A stretch of 64,000 bases of DNA, from NCBI RefSeq assembly GCF_003939025.1, contig NZ_RQIH01000023.1, positions 23,176 through 87,175 of the forward strand. Reading direction: 5' to 3'. The notes below the pieces were generated by a model. That model saw only the letters and a program-made list of their open reading frames with translations. It was not told where the DNA came from and did not search any database. Shown piece after piece: positions 61,770-64,000 of the stretch; position 1 is the stretch's first letter; each line of letters begins with the position of its first letter. The stretch is from Rhizobium sophoriradicis (GTDB lineage: Bacteria > Pseudomonadota > Alphaproteobacteria > Rhizobiales > Rhizobiaceae). The position numbers and the translations under genes were made by a program.

Positions 61770-62336
61770 TCACGTTCGCCGGATATTCCGCCACCAATTG
61801 TAGCCCTGCTTCTCTTTCGTCTCGACGAGCACGTCCTTCTTTGTGTTCAGGCGTGCGGTAACCACGCCGCCGCCGGTTGCCGCCTTGCCCGGCTTGGCGA
61901 GCAGGTCGTCGCGCCCGATCACCAGGTCACGCGAGGAAAAACTCGAAAATTCGTACTGCTGGCCGAGCGCGATTGCATCGGCTGGGCAGGCGTCCTCGCA
62001 CAGCCCGCAGAACAGGCAGCGAGCCGTGTCGATCTCGAATTTGGCCGGGTGCCGGTTGCCCTTCTCGTCCTCGTAGGGGACGACTTCGATACAGTCGCAG
62101 GGACAGATCCGCGCGCAGAGTTCGCAGGCCACGCATTTGATCTCGCCTGCTTCATCACGCTTCAGGAAGTGATGCCCGCGATAGCGGGAATAGGGCAACC
62201 ACTTTTCCTTGTCCGGATATTGCATGGTGACCGGCTTGGAGAACATGTAGCCGAAGGTCAGAGCCAAGCCGTTCGCCAGATCGGCGAAGAACGCCCAGCC
62301 GATCCATCTTCCAGCTTTGTCCTGCGCGCGCGACAT
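61770..62336 (-). CDS. nuoI: NADH-quinone oxidoreductase subunit I
   Basis: 188-residue ferredoxin-like subunit with two [4Fe-4S] clusters (N6a, N6b). Both motifs are intact: CVACELCARICPCDCIEV near residue 64 and CLFCGLCEDACPADAI near 103. It follows nuoH by 10 bp on the minus strand, opposite to the other nuo genes. Length is slightly above typical NuoI because of an N-terminal membrane-anchoring helix and a C-terminal tail. Confidence 0.94.
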   Translation of the reverse strand: MSRAQDKAGRWIGWAFFADLANGLALTFGYMFSKPVTMQYPDKEKWLPYSRYRGHHFLKRDEAGEIKCVACELCARICPCDCIEVVPYEDEKGNRHPAKFEIDTARCLFCGLCEDACPADAIALGQQYEFSSFSSRDLVIGRDDLLAKPGKAATGGGVVTARLNTKKDVLVETKEKQGYNWWRNIRRT

Positions 62337-62346
62337 CGCCGCCTCG

Positions 62347-63348
62347 CTACGGAGCCGCCATGGCCCCTAAAAGTACACCGGTTACAATTATGTTCGCCAT
62401 CGACAGAGGAAGCAAGACTTTCCATCCGATCGCCATCAGTTGGTCGTAGCGGTAGCGGGGGAAAGTGAAGCGGAACCAGATAAACACATAGACGAAGAAT
62501 GCCACCTTGACCACAAACCAGAGCAGTGGTGGCAAGGGGATTAGGATACCGTTCCAGCCGCCGAAAAACAGGATCACCACCAGGACCGACACCAGCAACA
62601 CGATGGCATATTCGCTGACCATGAAGAACGCAAAGCGGATACCGCTGTATTCCGTATGGAAGCCGGCGCCCAGATCGCCTTCCGCTTCCGAAAGATCGAA
62701 AGGAATACGCTGCGCTTCGGCCAGTCCGGCGACGAAGAACACGAGGAAGCCGACCGGCTGGTAGACGATGTTCCAGACATCGGTTTGGGCCCGCACGATG
62801 TCGAGCAGGCTCATGGATTGCGCCAACATGACCACCCCGACCACCGCGAACCCCATCGGAATCTCGTAGCTGATCATCTGCGCGCAGGTCCTGAGGCTGC
62901 CGAGAACCGCGTATTTGCTGTTAGCGGCCCAGCCACCGAAGATGACGCCATAGACCTCGATCCCGATCACCGCAAAGACGAAGAGCAATGCCACATTCAT
63001 GTTGGAGACGTAGAGCGTGATCTCGGAGCCGAGGACCGAGATGCTTTCGCCGAAGGGGATCGCGACGAACACCACAAAGGGAGGGGCGAGCGCCAGTATT
63101 GGCGCCAGTTTGAACAGGAATCGATCGGCCTCGGCCGGGATGTGGTCCTCTTTGGTCAAGAGCTTGATTCCGTCCGCCACCGGCTGCAGAAGCCCATGCC
63201 ACCCCACGCGCATCGGTCCCATCCGCTGCTGAATGTGCCCTGCGATCTTGCGTTCCAGCCAGGTCAGCGGCAAGGGCAGCAGCAGCAAGATCGCAATCAG
63301 AAACGCGACCTTGAAAACGATCAGGCCAAGGGCGACGATAAGCTCCAT
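62347..63348 (-). CDS. nuoH: NADH-quinone oxidoreductase subunit H
   Basis: 333-residue membrane subunit with eight helices that forms the quinone channel with NuoB and NuoD. The conserved loop WLERKIAGHIQQRMGPMRVG (near residue 30) and QPVADGIKLLTKED follow TM1; the acidic loop EAQRIPFDLSEAEGDLGAGF lies near residue 212. It is transcribed opposite to nuoJ-nuoG, leading nuoH-nuoI-CBS, downstream of the rRNA operon. Confidence 0.94.
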   Translation of the reverse strand: MELIVALGLIVFKVAFLIAILLLLPLPLTWLERKIAGHIQQRMGPMRVGWHGLLQPVADGIKLLTKEDHIPAEADRFLFKLAPILALAPPFVVFVAIPFGESISVLGSEITLYVSNMNVALLFVFAVIGIEVYGVIFGGWAANSKYAVLGSLRTCAQMISYEIPMGFAVVGVVMLAQSMSLLDIVRAQTDVWNIVYQPVGFLVFFVAGLAEAQRIPFDLSEAEGDLGAGFHTEYSGIRFAFFMVSEYAIVLLVSVLVVILFFGGWNGILIPLPPLLWFVVKVAFFVYVFIWFRFTFPRYRYDQLMAIGWKVLLPLSMANIIVTGVLLGAMAAP

Positions 63349-63686
63349 GATCCGCGGCTACTTATACATCGGGTTGAAACGCGCAACCGGACTTTGGCTC
63401 CGGCTATACGCTGAGCACTTGAGCACTTTGTCAGGCTACATAGTATAACGGCGACGCAGCTCTTACAATGCCACTACAGTTATGTGGTCGCTGCGATGAT
63501 GTGTCTGGGTTCAGGACGGTTCGAGCCGACTGGTTCGATGCGCACGTGTGTGTATTGCGCTACTTGCGGATAGAACGATGGTTGTTTGTGAACCATCTGA
63601 AACCTGGCCATTGCCGGCATCTATCTGGCTTTCCTTGAGAAGATGAAGTCTTCGTCCCAACGATTCTCAGATGTGTTTTGGAATCA
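63349..63686. other. Intergenic region between nuoH and the rRNA operon end
   Basis: About 340 bp without a gene, expected to contain the nuoH-nuoI-CBS promoter on the minus strand. A hairpin with arms GATGGTT/AACCATC lies at 63577-63597. No convincing promoter or operator was identified. Confidence 0.45.
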
Positions 63687-63711
63687 AAAAGCCCGCACGA
63701 GGCGGGCTTTT
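63687..63711 (-). terminator. rRNA operon terminator
   Basis: Perfect 10-bp arms AAAAGCCCGC / GCGGGCTTTT with a 5-nt loop, 8 bp beyond the tRNA 3' end on the minus strand and followed by T residues: a classic rho-independent terminator. Confidence 0.9.
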
Positions 63712-63718
63712 GTTTATT

Positions 63719-63795
<77 letters not shown>

Positions 63796-63836
63796 CCATC
63801 GCAAGTCGGATTGACTTGCTGCAGTATTATAACACG

Positions 63837-63861
63837 AAAGGCCGCTTTATGAGCGGCCTTT
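63837..63861 (-). terminator. Hairpin between 5S rRNA and tRNA-fMet
   Basis: Perfect 10-bp arms AAAGGCCGCT / AGCGGCCTTT with a 5-nt loop, 54 bp after the 5S 3' end. It may be a processing signal or a partial terminator before the tRNA. Confidence 0.65.
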
Positions 63862-63914
63862 TAACGGCGTGTTGGCCGTTGGATGTGATGAGAAGATTAT
63901 AGTTGCGATTTGCA

Positions 63915-64000
63915 GACCTGGCAGCGACCTACTCTCCCGCGTCTTAAGACGAAGTACCATGGGCGCAGGGGCGTTTCACGGCCGTGTTCGGAAAGGGAAC
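63915..64000 (-). rRNA. rrf: 5S ribosomal RNA (3' part, cut by window end)
   Basis: The last 86 bases are the complement of the 3' two thirds of an alphaproteobacterial 5S rRNA: TTCCCTTTCCGAACACGGCC, then CCATGGTACTTCGTCTTAAG, then GGGAGAGTAGGTCGCTGCCA, ending at GGTC. The 5' end, and presumably 23S and 16S, lie beyond the window. Confidence 0.95.

Noticed and set aside
61357..61797. 146-codon minus-strand frame overlapping the CBS gene
   Set aside because: Shadow frame of the CBS gene with arginine-rich composition.

Overview
The window is a piece of a Rhizobium chromosome or chromid, most likely from the R. leguminosarum/R. etli group. Pointers are the GC-rich coding style, a rhizobial Wzx/Wzy-type exopolysaccharide (EPS) cluster with ExoF-, ExoP-, ExoY- and ExoX-like proteins, a ugpBAEC operon in rhizobial order, a second-type complex I cluster, and a ribosomal operon ending 5S rRNA - tRNA-fMet.

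Layout. 0.1-6.3 kb: a CPA1 cation/proton antiporter and a two-gene RND efflux system. 6.3-11.8 kb: single metabolic genes (metallophosphatase, SfnB-like acyl-CoA dehydrogenase homologue, Rrf2 regulator, an SDR gene broken by a nonsense codon, a hydroxypyruvate-isomerase-like protein, a carboxymuconolactone-decarboxylase-like protein, a cupin). 11.9-16.3 kb: glycerol-3-phosphate importer ugpBAEC on the minus strand. 16.6-24.1 kb: a ROK repressor divergent from a sugar operon (binding protein, two permeases, SIS isomerase/deglycase, PfkB kinase, ATPase), with a palindromic operator candidate between them. The gene set resembles systems for amino sugars or Amadori compounds.

24.2-43.4 kb is the EPS region. 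A minus-strand operon (Crp-like regulator, two GT4 glycosyltransferases, flippase, GH16 glycanase) diverges from a plus-strand operon (priming sugar transferase, ExoP-like co-polymerase, GT2, ExoF-like export protein, polymerase-like membrane protein). An ExoX-like small membrane protein and two more glycosyltransferases follow. The regulator / priming transferase / ExoX-like set then recurs at 39.9-42.0 kb. In this second copy the regulator has a nonsense codon and the transferase has lost its catalytic Asp-Glu pair, yet a 42-bp upstream element is conserved at exactly the same distance from both transferase start codons. An acyltransferase closes the region.

43.7-46.0 kb: PQQ glucose dehydrogenase. 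46.07-46.59 kb is a scar of fused gene fragments: a dead adenylate cyclase N-terminus, then two short segments copied from ugpB (16.1 kb) and from the sugar ATPase (23.8 kb) in their original order and orientation.

46.7-63.3 kb encodes a complete complex I in permuted order: J K - antiporter-like - small protein - antiporter-like - M N A B C D E F G forward, then I and H (with a CBS-domain gene) on the opposite strand. It has four antiporter-like pump subunits instead of three, and one of them carries Asn where the pump lysine is expected. The window ends inside the minus-strand rRNA operon (tRNA-fMet and partial 5S rRNA). No CRISPR array, complete insertion sequence or phage genes were seen.
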